Shown piece by piece: positions 1-6,848 of a stretch of DNA of 18,084 nucleotides (position 1 is the stretch's first letter; the number at the start of each line of letters is the position of its first letter). The stretch covers positions 1-18,084 of the forward strand of contig UQFE01000042.1 in NCBI GenBank assembly GCA_900540255.1. Reading direction: 5' to 3'. The DNA is from an uncultured Clostridium sp. (GTDB lineage Bacteria; Bacillota; Clostridia; Clostridiales; Clostridiaceae). Both the position numbers and the translations under genes were made by a program. A model generated the notes under the pieces. That model saw only the letters and a program-made list of their open reading frames with translations. It was not told where the DNA came from and ran no database searches.

Positions 1-318
1 AACAATGTTAGAATACAAGGCTGATTGGTATGGAAGAAATATTGTAGTTGCTCCAGCTAATTATGCAAGTAGTCAATTATGTTCAGAATGTGGATATAAA
101 AATAAAGATGTAAAAAACTTAGCATTGAGAAATTGGACTTGTCCGAAATGTGGTGTAAGCCACGATAGAGATATAAATGCAAGTAAGAACTTACTAAAAT
201 TGATAGTGTAACTATTGATTATATTGAGGACGGAACGATCTTGTAAGCTTGGGTAAACTTATTCCACTAGGAATATTGACCAAGAAGCTTCTAAGTCTTT
301 AGCTTAGAGGTAGTTCAC
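1..318 (+). mobile_element. IS200/IS605-family insertion sequence, right-hand part
   Basis: This comprises the tnpB end plus about 107 non-coding bases. Close to the presumed right end lies an imperfect hairpin: CTTCTAAG (288-295) pairs with CTTAGAGG (303-310), with one G-T pair and a 7-base loop. It is followed by TAGTTCAC (311-318). Subterminal hairpins and no terminal inverted repeats are typical of this family. The exact cleavage position, placed after the CAC at 318, is an estimate by analogy with related elements. The left end and the target tetranucleotide lie outside the window. Confidence 0.7.
2..211 (+). CDS. tnpB: RNA-guided nuclease TnpB, C-terminal fragment (5' part outside window)
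   Basis: This is the last ~69 codons of an IS200/IS605 accessory protein; the reading frame is open to the window edge, so the Met codon at 5 is internal and not the start. The fragment holds the C-terminal zinc ribbon, with the cysteine pairs CSECG and CPKCG about 20 residues apart, followed by the HDRDINA motif that carries the last RuvC catalytic aspartate. TnpB is an omega-RNA-guided DNA endonuclease that helps retain the element at its donor site. The visible part is intact and ends at a normal TAA-type stop. Whether the upstream part is intact, and whether a tnpA transposase accompanies it, cannot be seen. Identification of the family is secure; activity is unknown. Confidence 0.93.
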   Translation, partial: TMLEYKADWYGRNIVVAPANYASSQLCSECGYKNKDVKNLALRNWTCPKCGVSHDRDINASKNLLKLIV

Positions 319-334
319 ATATAAAATTCTACAA
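212..334 (+). ncRNA. putative omega-RNA scaffold and guide of TnpB
   Basis: In this family the guide RNA comes from the 3' end of tnpB and the element's right end, and its guide segment is the host sequence just past the element. Here the non-coding stretch after the tnpB stop folds into at least two hairpins: TATTCC/GGAATA around 260-275, and the right-end hairpin at 288-310. The 16 bases after the inferred end (319-334, starting ATATAAAATTC) would be the guide. The 5' end of the RNA is not defined and probably lies inside tnpB. Function is inferred from the family; only the hairpins are seen directly. Confidence 0.45.
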
Positions 335-363
335 TTTACGACAAAATAATAAAAAAATATTAA
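335..363 (+). promoter_or_regulatory. possible sigma-A promoter of the surface operon
   Basis: TTTACG (335-340) and TATTAA (358-363) lie 17 bases apart and each match the consensus at four of six positions. They lie between the insertion-sequence end and the first surface gene, about 100 bases before its start codon. In DNA this AT-rich such a match can arise by chance. Confidence 0.3.
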
Positions 364-388
364 AAACATATTATTATAAGTAACAGAG

Positions 389-415
389 ACAAGCTTGTTA
401 GCAAACAAGTCTTGT
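389..415 (+). promoter_or_regulatory. leader hairpin before the first surface gene
   Basis: ACAAG-CTTGTT (389-399) and AACAAG-T-CTTGT (404-415) form an 11-bp stem with a single bulged T and a four-base loop (AGCA). No T-run follows, so it is not an intrinsic terminator. It lies about 47 bases before the start codon, in the leader. It may be a 5' mRNA stabilising stem, which would suit a highly expressed subunit gene; that role is an inference. Confidence 0.45.
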
Positions 416-462
416 AAGAGAAAAATAATTATACATATACAATAATGGAGGGAATTTTTATT

Positions 463-1116
463 ATGAAAAAGAAATTATTATCATTAGTTTTAGCAGGAGC
501 AATGGTTGCTTCAACTTCAGTAAGTGCATTTGCAACTACAGCTGATACAGAAACATACAATATTGATAGCACAACATCTCAAAATCACAAAGTTACTATA
601 ACAGGTGATATAGCAGATGGGAACAATGAAACATTACCAAGCACTATAACAGTTACGATTCCAACAGCTATGTCTTTTACAGTTGATAAAGATGGAAAGG
701 TTAGTGGGGGAAATATTAGTGTTACTAATAAAAGTAAGGACAGTGTTGAAGTTGTTGCAAAAGAGTTTAACGATACCACTCCTGGAAGTAAGATAGTACT
801 TGTAAAAGAAACAGAGTTAGATCAAAAGATTAAATCAGGAGATGGAAATACATATGTGTCATTAAAGCTTATTGGTGATAATAATACTGTTGGATTAGTT
901 TCAAAAAAGACAGGTAAACAAACTGGTTTTGTTAAGGAAGATGGGACTGAAATATTAGATAGTGAAAAAACTTCTTTAGGAAATGCTGTTGATGGAAGTA
1001 ATTTAGTGTTAAGCTTAGAAGGAAGAGCTAAGCATAGTACTGAAGATTATAGTGCACCTAACACAGCAATTAGTGATAATTTTAATTTAATATTAAAAAT
1101 CCAAAAAACAAAATAG
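463..1116 (+). CDS. small secreted beta-rich surface protein (free form of the shared head domain)
   Basis: This encodes 217 residues. The ATG at 463 is chosen because GGAGGG (447-452) is well spaced before it and a perfect signal peptide follows; an in-frame ATG at 445 overlaps that ribosome binding site. Residues 1-24 are a signal peptide (KKK, hydrophobic core, AFA cleavage site). Residues ~31-217 are one domain: a strand ending in HKVTITGDI, then ITVTIPTAMSFTVDKDGKV, a VTNKSKDSVEVV strand, a variable middle, and the C-terminal strand ISDNFNLILKI. The same block forms the C-terminal heads of the products at 1773 and 3970 and, more weakly, the core of the product at 6849. There is no LPXTG, membrane anchor or lipobox, so it is released or held by protein contacts. 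I do not recognise a named family. A major subunit of a surface structure is the most natural inference, supported by its first position and a terminator right behind it. Confidence 0.85.
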   Translation: MKKKLLSLVLAGAMVASTSVSAFATTADTETYNIDSTTSQNHKVTITGDIADGNNETLPSTITVTIPTAMSFTVDKDGKVSGGNISVTNKSKDSVEVVAKEFNDTTPGSKIVLVKETELDQKIKSGDGNTYVSLKLIGDNNTVGLVSKKTGKQTGFVKEDGTEILDSEKTSLGNAVDGSNLVLSLEGRAKHSTEDYSAPNTAISDNFNLILKIQKTK

Positions 1117-1130
1117 TATGATATATAAAG

Positions 1131-1160
1131 TTCCATAATAATTTTTATTATGGAATTTTA
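1131..1160 (+). terminator. intrinsic terminator after the first surface gene, probably leaky
   Basis: TTCCATAATAA (1131-1141) and TTATTATGGAA (1145-1155) form a perfect 11-bp stem with a three-base loop, followed by only TTTTATT. The stem is AT-rich and the T-tract short, so partial read-through into the next gene at 1206 is likely. Confidence 0.7.
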
Positions 1161-1205
1161 TTAAGTACAGATTAAAGTGAATTCTAAAAGAAAGGAAGTA
1201 TGATT

Positions 1206-1730
1206 ATGAGTGATAAAAGTTTAAAAAAAGTTAACGTTAAAGTTGTAATAGCTATATTACTAGTTGCAGTTATTGCATCTCTAGGGGGTTATTATATATA
1301 TAATAAAACTAAAGATAAAAATTCAGCTTCTGAAAATGGTTCATCAATTTCAGGATATGTTCTTTCAGATGGAGCAGAACCAGGTTTAACTGAAGAAGAA
1401 ATAAAAGCTTTATTACAAAAGCAAATTGATGATTCTACTATTTCTTTTAGTATTTCTTCAGATCCTGTATTTAAAGGTAAAAAAGCATTTATTGTTATGG
1501 CAAATCCAAGATACAATGCTTATGATATAGATTATGTTGTAACTGTGGATGGAAAAGAAATAATAAGAACAGCTAAAATAGCACCTAATCAATATATTGA
1601 AGAAGTTGAATTAAAAGAAGCTTTACCTAAAGGAACTCATATTGGAGAAGCTCTTGTAACTGGTTATAATAGAGAAACAGGAGAAGAAGTAGGTAAAACT
1701 ATAGTTGAAGTTACTATAACATCTCAATAA
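1206..1730 (+). CDS. short single-pass membrane protein, partner type A
   Basis: This encodes 174 residues. The ATG at 1206 lies 7 bases after GGAAG (1194-1198); the ATG at 1200 would sit almost on the binding site. A short basic N-terminus (SDKSLKKVNVK) is followed by a membrane helix at ~12-33, so about 140 residues lie outside the cell. The outer part starts with a flexible Ser/Asn/Gly stretch, then a short acidic helix (GLTEEEIKALLQKQIDD), a block SFSISSDPVFKG, and beta strands around NPRYNAYDIDYVV and APNQYIEEVELKEALPKGTH. The product at 6293 is a clear paralogue (same helix, NPPYNKYVIDVEI, KPNQHIENAKLSKNLKKGEY). I do not recognise the family. Its place between the secreted subunit and a stalk protein suggests an envelope accessory or assembly partner. 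Confidence 0.8.
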   Translation: MSDKSLKKVNVKVVIAILLVAVIASLGGYYIYNKTKDKNSASENGSSISGYVLSDGAEPGLTEEEIKALLQKQIDDSTISFSISSDPVFKGKKAFIVMANPRYNAYDIDYVVTVDGKEIIRTAKIAPNQYIEEVELKEALPKGTHIGEALVTGYNRETGEEVGKTIVEVTITSQ

Positions 1731-1772
1731 TTTAATTTTATATTAAAAATATAAAGGTAAAGGGGGGTGCAA

Positions 1773-3848
1773 ATGAATAAAAAGAAAATTTTAATTATAT
1801 TAAGAACAGCATTTGCTAGTAGAACAGCGCATCATGTATTATCACTTTTGCTTACAGGAATTATGCTTGGTGGAATTGGATTAACATTAAGATCAGATAT
1901 TGAAAATATTAGGCTTTATGTTCAATCAGTTTTAGATAGAGATCCAAATTATAAAAACTTACAAGATTCAGTAAGTGAAAATATGATTAGAGGAAAAATT
2001 GATATTGAAAGCCAACTTGTAGAAGATAAAGCAGAAGAAAGTAAGACTTTAGTTTCTAATGATACTAAAAATGGATATGATAGTTATACTCCAAGTAGTT
2101 CTTCTTCAAATAGTAGCAATACTTCAAGTAATACTTCTTCTAGTAATACTTCAAGTAGTAGTTCTTCTAACAATAATTTTTCAAGTAACAATAATAATGA
2201 TAACTCTAATTCAAATAATAGTAATAACAACAATAATGATAAACAAGAAGAAACTGTTGATAAATCAGCTTTTAATGGTAAAGATGCAATTATTTCAGAG
2301 GGACAACCCTTTAATCCAATGAATGCATTACAACTTTATGCTTGTGATATAACTGGGGAAAATATAACAAATTCAATAGTTATTACAGAAAATAATGTTG
2401 ATATATACAAACCTGGAGTTTATAACGTAAAAGCATCTATAGCATTAAAAAATGGTAAAACTTTAGACAAGAAATTTGCAGTAAGAGTTGAACCAACTGT
2501 GTTAGATTTAGCAGTTAATGATGTTAAAGCATCTAAAACAGAGCTTAAGAAAGAAGAAGATTATACTATGAATTTTGCAGTTAACTCTTCTAAAAGTTAT
2601 ATAGATGTAGAAAAAGTTGTTATAAACAAAAAAGAATATGAAGTATCAAAGATACTTGAAGATGAAATTGAAAGATATAGTGTTAATTTAATGGCACCAA
2701 ATAAAGCTGGATATGAATCTTTAAAATTACAAAAAGTAATAATGTCTGATAAAACTGTAGTTGATATTGATAAAACTGTTAATATTAATGTTTTAAAAGA
2801 AGATGCTACTTTAAATAATGTTATTATAGAAGATGAAAGTAATGAAAATAATGCACTTAAAGTATCATTTAATTTAAAAGATGTTGATAATACAATAAGT
2901 GAACCTAAAATTTGTATATATGATGAAGATGGAAATTTAGTTTTAGAAAAGCCATTTTTAAAAAATAAATATTCATCATATACAAAAATTTCTACTAAAA
3001 TAAATTTAGATAAAGCAGGGATTTATACCGTTAAAGTTTTAGCTAATAAAAATGATGAAGCTAAAGAACAAACTAATGAAGAAAAAAGTATTGAATTATT
3101 TTCTAAAGAAATTGCTGTAAATATGAAATCAGTATCTGATAATGAAGATATGAGTTTATTACCTATGAATGAAAATTATGATGATGAAGGTATTGAAGCA
3201 TATTCAGAGGCAAATTTAAATTCAGTATCAAATGATAAAGAGCTTGATGAATATTCAGAAGATGATACAGTTAATTTTGAGAATATTTTAAGAACTTCAA
3301 ATAAAGATTTAACTATAAATATAGGTTCAAATCAACATAAAATTAATATAACTGGAAAAGTTGCAGATAAAAAAGGTGAAATAAAGCCAGGTACATTACA
3401 AATTGTAGTACCAACAATTGCTTCATTTACAGTTGATAAATATGGGGAATTTACAGCTCCAATTATTAAGATTCAAAATAATGGAGAAGAAGCCGTAGAT
3501 ATCTATGTATATAAGTTTTCAGATTCTAATGGGGCAAATGGTATAGACATAAAAAGTGAGAAAAGTATAACAGACAATATACCACGAAGTGAAATATCTT
3601 TAAGTATTAGTGGTGATACAACAGCTTATTTTAAGAGTGAAAGCTTAGGCGATGTCAAATCAGGTGTTTATATAGATCAAAATTTAGAAAAAGAAAGTAC
3701 TGAAGGAATAAAGGTATTAAAGATTTTTGGTAATTCAACTGGCAACTTAAAATTCAATGGAAAATCAGGTAAAGCAGCTTTAAAAACTGATACAGCTATA
3801 AGTGATAGATTTACATTAATATTAAAAATTAAAAAATCCACAAATTAA
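1773..3848 (+). CDS. membrane-anchored stalk protein 1 (Ig-like repeats plus shared C-terminal head)
   Basis: This encodes 691 residues from the ATG at 1773, 5 bases after a G-run binding site (GGGGGG, 1762-1767). The order is: basic N-terminus; one membrane helix at ~22-40; a juxtamembrane segment VLDRDPNYKNL; the motif GYDSYTPS at 101-108; a Ser/Asn-only linker to ~155; an Ig-like domain at ~165-240 that resembles DUF5011 (EGQPFNPMNALQLYA, then VDIYKPGVYNVKA); two further beta-rich domains at ~243-340 and ~345-450; an acidic linker at ~452-508; and the shared head at ~512-687, ending AISDRFTLILKI. The helix has no cleavage site, so the protein is anchored N-terminally with everything else outside. 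There is no cell-wall sorting signal. The neighbour at 3970 is a full-length paralogue. Inferred role: a stalk that crosses the wall and presents the head domain. Confidence 0.85.
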   Translation: MNKKKILIILRTAFASRTAHHVLSLLLTGIMLGGIGLTLRSDIENIRLYVQSVLDRDPNYKNLQDSVSENMIRGKIDIESQLVEDKAEESKTLVSNDTKNGYDSYTPSSSSSNSSNTSSNTSSSNTSSSSSSNNNFSSNNNNDNSNSNNSNNNNNDKQEETVDKSAFNGKDAIISEGQPFNPMNALQLYACDITGENITNSIVITENNVDIYKPGVYNVKASIALKNGKTLDKKFAVRVEPTVLDLAVNDVKASKTELKKEEDYTMNFAVNSSKSYIDVEKVVINKKEYEVSKILEDEIERYSVNLMAPNKAGYESLKLQKVIMSDKTVVDIDKTVNINVLKEDATLNNVIIEDESNENNALKVSFNLKDVDNTISEPKICIYDEDGNLVLEKPFLKNKYSSYTKISTKINLDKAGIYTVKVLANKNDEAKEQTNEEKSIELFSKEIAVNMKSVSDNEDMSLLPMNENYDDEGIEAYSEANLNSVSNDKELDEYSEDDTVNFENILRTSNKDLTINIGSNQHKINITGKVADKKGEIKPGTLQIVVPTIASFTVDKYGEFTAPIIKIQNNGEEAVDIYVYKFSDSNGANGIDIKSEKSITDNIPRSEISLSISGDTTAYFKSESLGDVKSGVYIDQNLEKESTEGIKVLKIFGNSTGNLKFNGKSGKAALKTDTAISDRFTLILKIKKSTN
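2094..2237 (+). repeat. simple-sequence DNA coding the Ser/Asn linker of stalk protein 1
   Basis: About 48 codons are almost only AGT/TCT/TCA (Ser) and AAT/AAC (Asn), with a few Thr, Asp and Phe, giving repeated AGTAGT, CTTCAAGTAA and AATAAT tracts. Because the units are triplets, slippage would change linker length without breaking the frame. Confidence 0.8.
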
Positions 3849-3855
3849 TAATTTT

Positions 3856-3907
3856 AAAATCAACTTAATAAATGTATAGCTGTATATATTTTTAAGTTGA
3901 TTTTTTT
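3856..3907 (+). terminator. intrinsic terminator after stalk protein 1
   Basis: AAAATCAACTTAA (3856-3868) pairs with TTAAGTTGATTTT (3892-3904) across a 23-base loop, with a T-run to 3907. The next gene starts at 3970, leaving only about 60 bases for a promoter; no convincing one is visible, so read-through is likely here too. Confidence 0.75.
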
Positions 3908-3969
3908 GTTAGAAGAAAAAATTAACAAAAGATAAATAAAATAGAAAAAGATTTGTGGGGATGTGAGAT

Positions 3970-6246
3970 ATGAAAAAGGAAATGATTATAAATAAAATAA
4001 AAGAATTATTTTATAATAAGAAAAGGTTAAAATTAATATCAATTATAGCTATTGCTGGAGTTGTATCAGTAGTTTTAATAGTTAAAGGTTCTTATATAAA
4101 ATCAGTTATTGATGGAGACCCTGGTTATGTAAAGTTAAAAGAAAAAACAGCATTATTTGCTTATAGAAAAACTATTAGTTTAAAAGAAATTGAAGAAAGC
4201 ACAACAATAGCTGGTGAAGATAAACCAAAAGGACCTATAACAGCTGCTCAACTTAAGGGGGGATATGATTCATATACTCCAAGTCAAATTGTAACTGCTG
4301 ATTTAGAAGATAGCAGTAATAATTTTAATTATAATAACACAAATAGTAATTCTAACAACAATATAAATAATAGTAGTAATTTAAGCAATGATTCAAATAA
4401 AAATAACCAAACAGAAGATAAAACAGAAACTAAACCTAATAATGATAAAAAAGATGAAGTTGCTGTTGATAAATCATCATTTGTAGGAAAAGATATGATA
4501 ATTTCAGAAGGCGATAATTTTGATCCTTTTGAAACATTACAATTATCTGCAAAAGATGTTGATGGAAAAAATATAACTAAAAAAATTGTTATAACAGAAA
4601 ATAATGTAGACATATATAAACCAGGTTTATATACTGTAAAGGCTAATGTTCAGCTTAGCAATGGAAATATTATTTATAAGGAATTTTTAGTAAGAGTAGA
4701 ACCTGTAAAGTTACAGTTAGCAGTAAATGATATTCAAGTTTCAAAGGATATTTTGAAAAAGAGAGAAAGTTACACTATGAGCTTTAAAGTAGATTCTTCT
4801 AAAGATTATATAGATGTAGCAACTGTTAATATTAATGGAAAGATGTATTATCCAAATAAAACTACTAAAAGAAGATTCTTTAGTAAAGATGATGTTTATA
4901 CAATTCAATTAGTGGCAAATGATAAAGCTGGAGTTGAAGATATTAATTTTAATACTATAACTATGACTGATGGAACGGTTGTTGATATTAATGAATTAAA
5001 AACTGTGGAAGTTTTAAAAGATGAAGCTTCTATAAAGGATATGGTTATAGATAATATAAGTGATGATGGAGAGGTTGCAATATCATTTTTTATAAAGGAT
5101 ATTGATGATACTATTAGTAAAGCTAAACTTTATGTTTATGATGAAGAAGAAAATGTAATAGTTGAAAAAGAAGTTGAGAAGAATAAAACTATAAACTCTA
5201 TATTAAATGTAAATAAAAATGGAGTTTATAAAATAAAAATAGTTGCAGATGAAAATGTTGAATTTGTTGCTCAAAATACTAAGGATTCAAAAAGAAAAGA
5301 GTTATATTCAACTTCAATAGAAGTTAAGAATGCTAGATTTTCAGATGATAGTATAAAGGAAGCAAATGTAGATATAGCAAGTTATATAGTTTATAATGAT
5401 GAAAGTGATTTTATTAATCAATTATCTTTTGCACAAATAAAAACTGGAGATGGACTAGAAGAAGGTACAGATTCAGAAAATCCTGATGGAAGTGATTCAA
5501 GTGATGAAACTCCGAGTCCAAACCCGAATCCAGATCAAGATTCAGGAATAGATAATGGAGCTGGTGGGGAAGGTGGTGTTGGTGGGTCTGATTCAAATAC
5601 TCCAAGCAGTGGAAATGGTGGAAGTGGAACTACGGAAAGAGAGGATGCTTTTATTGAAGATTCAAATACTGGTTATAAACGAGGATATACAACTAGCGAT
5701 AAGTTACATGTAGTAATACCTACCAATGGAAAAATGAATAAAGATGCAGGAAAAACACCTCAAAAGAGAGTTTCAGTAACAGTACCAACAAAAGCAAGTT
5801 TTACAGTAAAAAATGATGGAACTTTTATTGGAACATCATTAAAAATTACTAATAATGGAGAAGTGCCAGTAGATATAAGTGTTGCTGAATTTATAGATGG
5901 TAATGGGGATTCTGGAATAAAGTTAATAACTGATGAGGATGTTAAAGAAAATACTTCAAGAAGTACTTATAAAAGAAATGAAATTAATTTATGGCTTGAA
6001 AATATAGCTGAAAATAAGAAAATATGTTTAGGAAATAGAAAATTATATTCAGAGTTAAATCAAGAAATTGGTGAAAATGAAGCTGAAAAGAAAAATATTG
6101 CTAGAGTTTTAGGCTCAAGTACTTCAACAATAAATATATCTGGAAAAGCAGGTACAAATGCATTAGATAGAGATATGCCAATTCAAAATAGATTTACATT
6201 GATTTTAAAAATTAAGAAAAACACTGAAAGTAACACTTCAAAATAA
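3970..6246 (+). CDS. membrane-anchored stalk protein 2 (paralogue of stalk protein 1)
   Basis: This encodes 758 residues. The start has GGGG and GTGAG just upstream. The architecture repeats that of its neighbour: membrane helix at ~20-39; SVIDGDPGYVKL; the motif GYDSYTPS at 98-105; an Asn/Ser-rich linker at ~115-160; an Ig-like DUF5011-type domain at ~167-245; two beta-rich domains at ~248-350 and ~352-453; and the shared head at ~578-750, ending QNRFTLILKI. It differs by a second low-complexity spacer (~495-558) rich in Asp, Pro, Ser and Gly just before the head, where stalk 1 has a shorter acidic linker. No LPXTG follows the head; the last residues are NTESNTSK. The pair clearly arose by duplication. 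Divergence is strongest in the linkers and the middle of the head, as expected if the two stalks bind different partners; that last point is inference. Confidence 0.85.
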   Translation: MKKEMIINKIKELFYNKKRLKLISIIAIAGVVSVVLIVKGSYIKSVIDGDPGYVKLKEKTALFAYRKTISLKEIEESTTIAGEDKPKGPITAAQLKGGYDSYTPSQIVTADLEDSSNNFNYNNTNSNSNNNINNSSNLSNDSNKNNQTEDKTETKPNNDKKDEVAVDKSSFVGKDMIISEGDNFDPFETLQLSAKDVDGKNITKKIVITENNVDIYKPGLYTVKANVQLSNGNIIYKEFLVRVEPVKLQLAVNDIQVSKDILKKRESYTMSFKVDSSKDYIDVATVNINGKMYYPNKTTKRRFFSKDDVYTIQLVANDKAGVEDINFNTITMTDGTVVDINELKTVEVLKDEASIKDMVIDNISDDGEVAISFFIKDIDDTISKAKLYVYDEEENVIVEKEVEKNKTINSILNVNKNGVYKIKIVADENVEFVAQNTKDSKRKELYSTSIEVKNARFSDDSIKEANVDIASYIVYNDESDFINQLSFAQIKTGDGLEEGTDSENPDGSDSSDETPSPNPNPDQDSGIDNGAGGEGGVGGSDSNTPSSGNGGSGTTEREDAFIEDSNTGYKRGYTTSDKLHVVIPTNGKMNKDAGKTPQKRVSVTVPTKASFTVKNDGTFIGTSLKITNNGEVPVDISVAEFIDGNGDSGIKLITDEDVKENTSRSTYKRNEINLWLENIAENKKICLGNRKLYSELNQEIGENEAEKKNIARVLGSSTSTINISGKAGTNALDRDMPIQNRFTLILKIKKNTESNTSK

Positions 6247-6292
6247 TTAAAACCTTATTATATTGAAAAATATAATAGAAAGGATAATAAGT

Positions 6293-6826
6293 ATGGAAGA
6301 TAATTCAACTAAAAACAATTCTTCAATGAAAAAAAATATTAAGATTTTTTTAGCTATAGTTATTTTAATAGGAATAGGTGTTGGTTTTGGATTAAGTTTA
6401 AATTTTGCTAATGATAATTTTGGTCAATCTAGTGGAGCTATAATAGAAGATGGTGTTATAGCAGGATATACAGCAGAACAAATTGCAGAAATTATGCAAA
6501 GAAAAGCAGATGAATCTACATTTTCTTTTGAAGTAAATGCAAGACCTACATTTAAGGATGGAAAATCTGAAGGTAATTTAAGAATTTATAATCCACCATA
6601 TAATAAATATGTAATAGATGTAGAAATAAAGCTAGATTCTAATGATAAAACAGTATTTAAAAGTGGTAAAATTAAACCAAATCAACATATAGAAAATGCT
6701 AAGTTAAGTAAAAACCTTAAAAAGGGTGAATATGAAGCAACAGCAACTATAAATGCTTATGATTCTGATGGTGAAACATTAATAGGTGTATCTGCAGCGA
6801 AACTTATTATAAATATTGAAAATTAA
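6293..6826 (+). CDS. short single-pass membrane protein, partner type B (paralogue of the product at 1206)
   Basis: This encodes 177 residues. The ATG at 6293 follows AGAAAGGA (6277-6284) at a good distance; an upstream in-frame ATG at 6263 has no binding site. After a polar Asn/Ser/Lys N-terminus comes a membrane helix at ~15-37. The outer region has a helix GYTAEQIAEIMQRKADES, the block TFSFEVNARPTF, then beta strands around YNPPYNKYVIDVEI and IKPNQHIENAKLSKNLKKGEY. All these blocks line up with the protein at 1206, at roughly one third to one half identity by eye. Each copy lies beside a secreted head-domain protein: the 1206 copy after the one at 463, this one before the one at 6849. That suggests one membrane partner per secreted subunit. 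The family is not recognised. Confidence 0.8.
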   Translation: MEDNSTKNNSSMKKNIKIFLAIVILIGIGVGFGLSLNFANDNFGQSSGAIIEDGVIAGYTAEQIAEIMQRKADESTFSFEVNARPTFKDGKSEGNLRIYNPPYNKYVIDVEIKLDSNDKTVFKSGKIKPNQHIENAKLSKNLKKGEYEATATINAYDSDGETLIGVSAAKLIINIEN

Positions 6827-6848
6827 TTAGTGATGGGGGGATTTTTAT

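Noticed and set aside
463..1116. WxL-domain or TasA/CalY identity for the secreted subunit
   Set aside because: No WxL motif is present and the N-terminus lacks TasA/CalY landmarks; similarity is limited to a general beta-sandwich pattern.
2059..2322. Open frame on the + strand inside stalk 1 coding an Ile/Val/Leu-rich peptide
   Set aside because: It arises from reading the Ser/Asn triplet repeats one frame over; no start signal.
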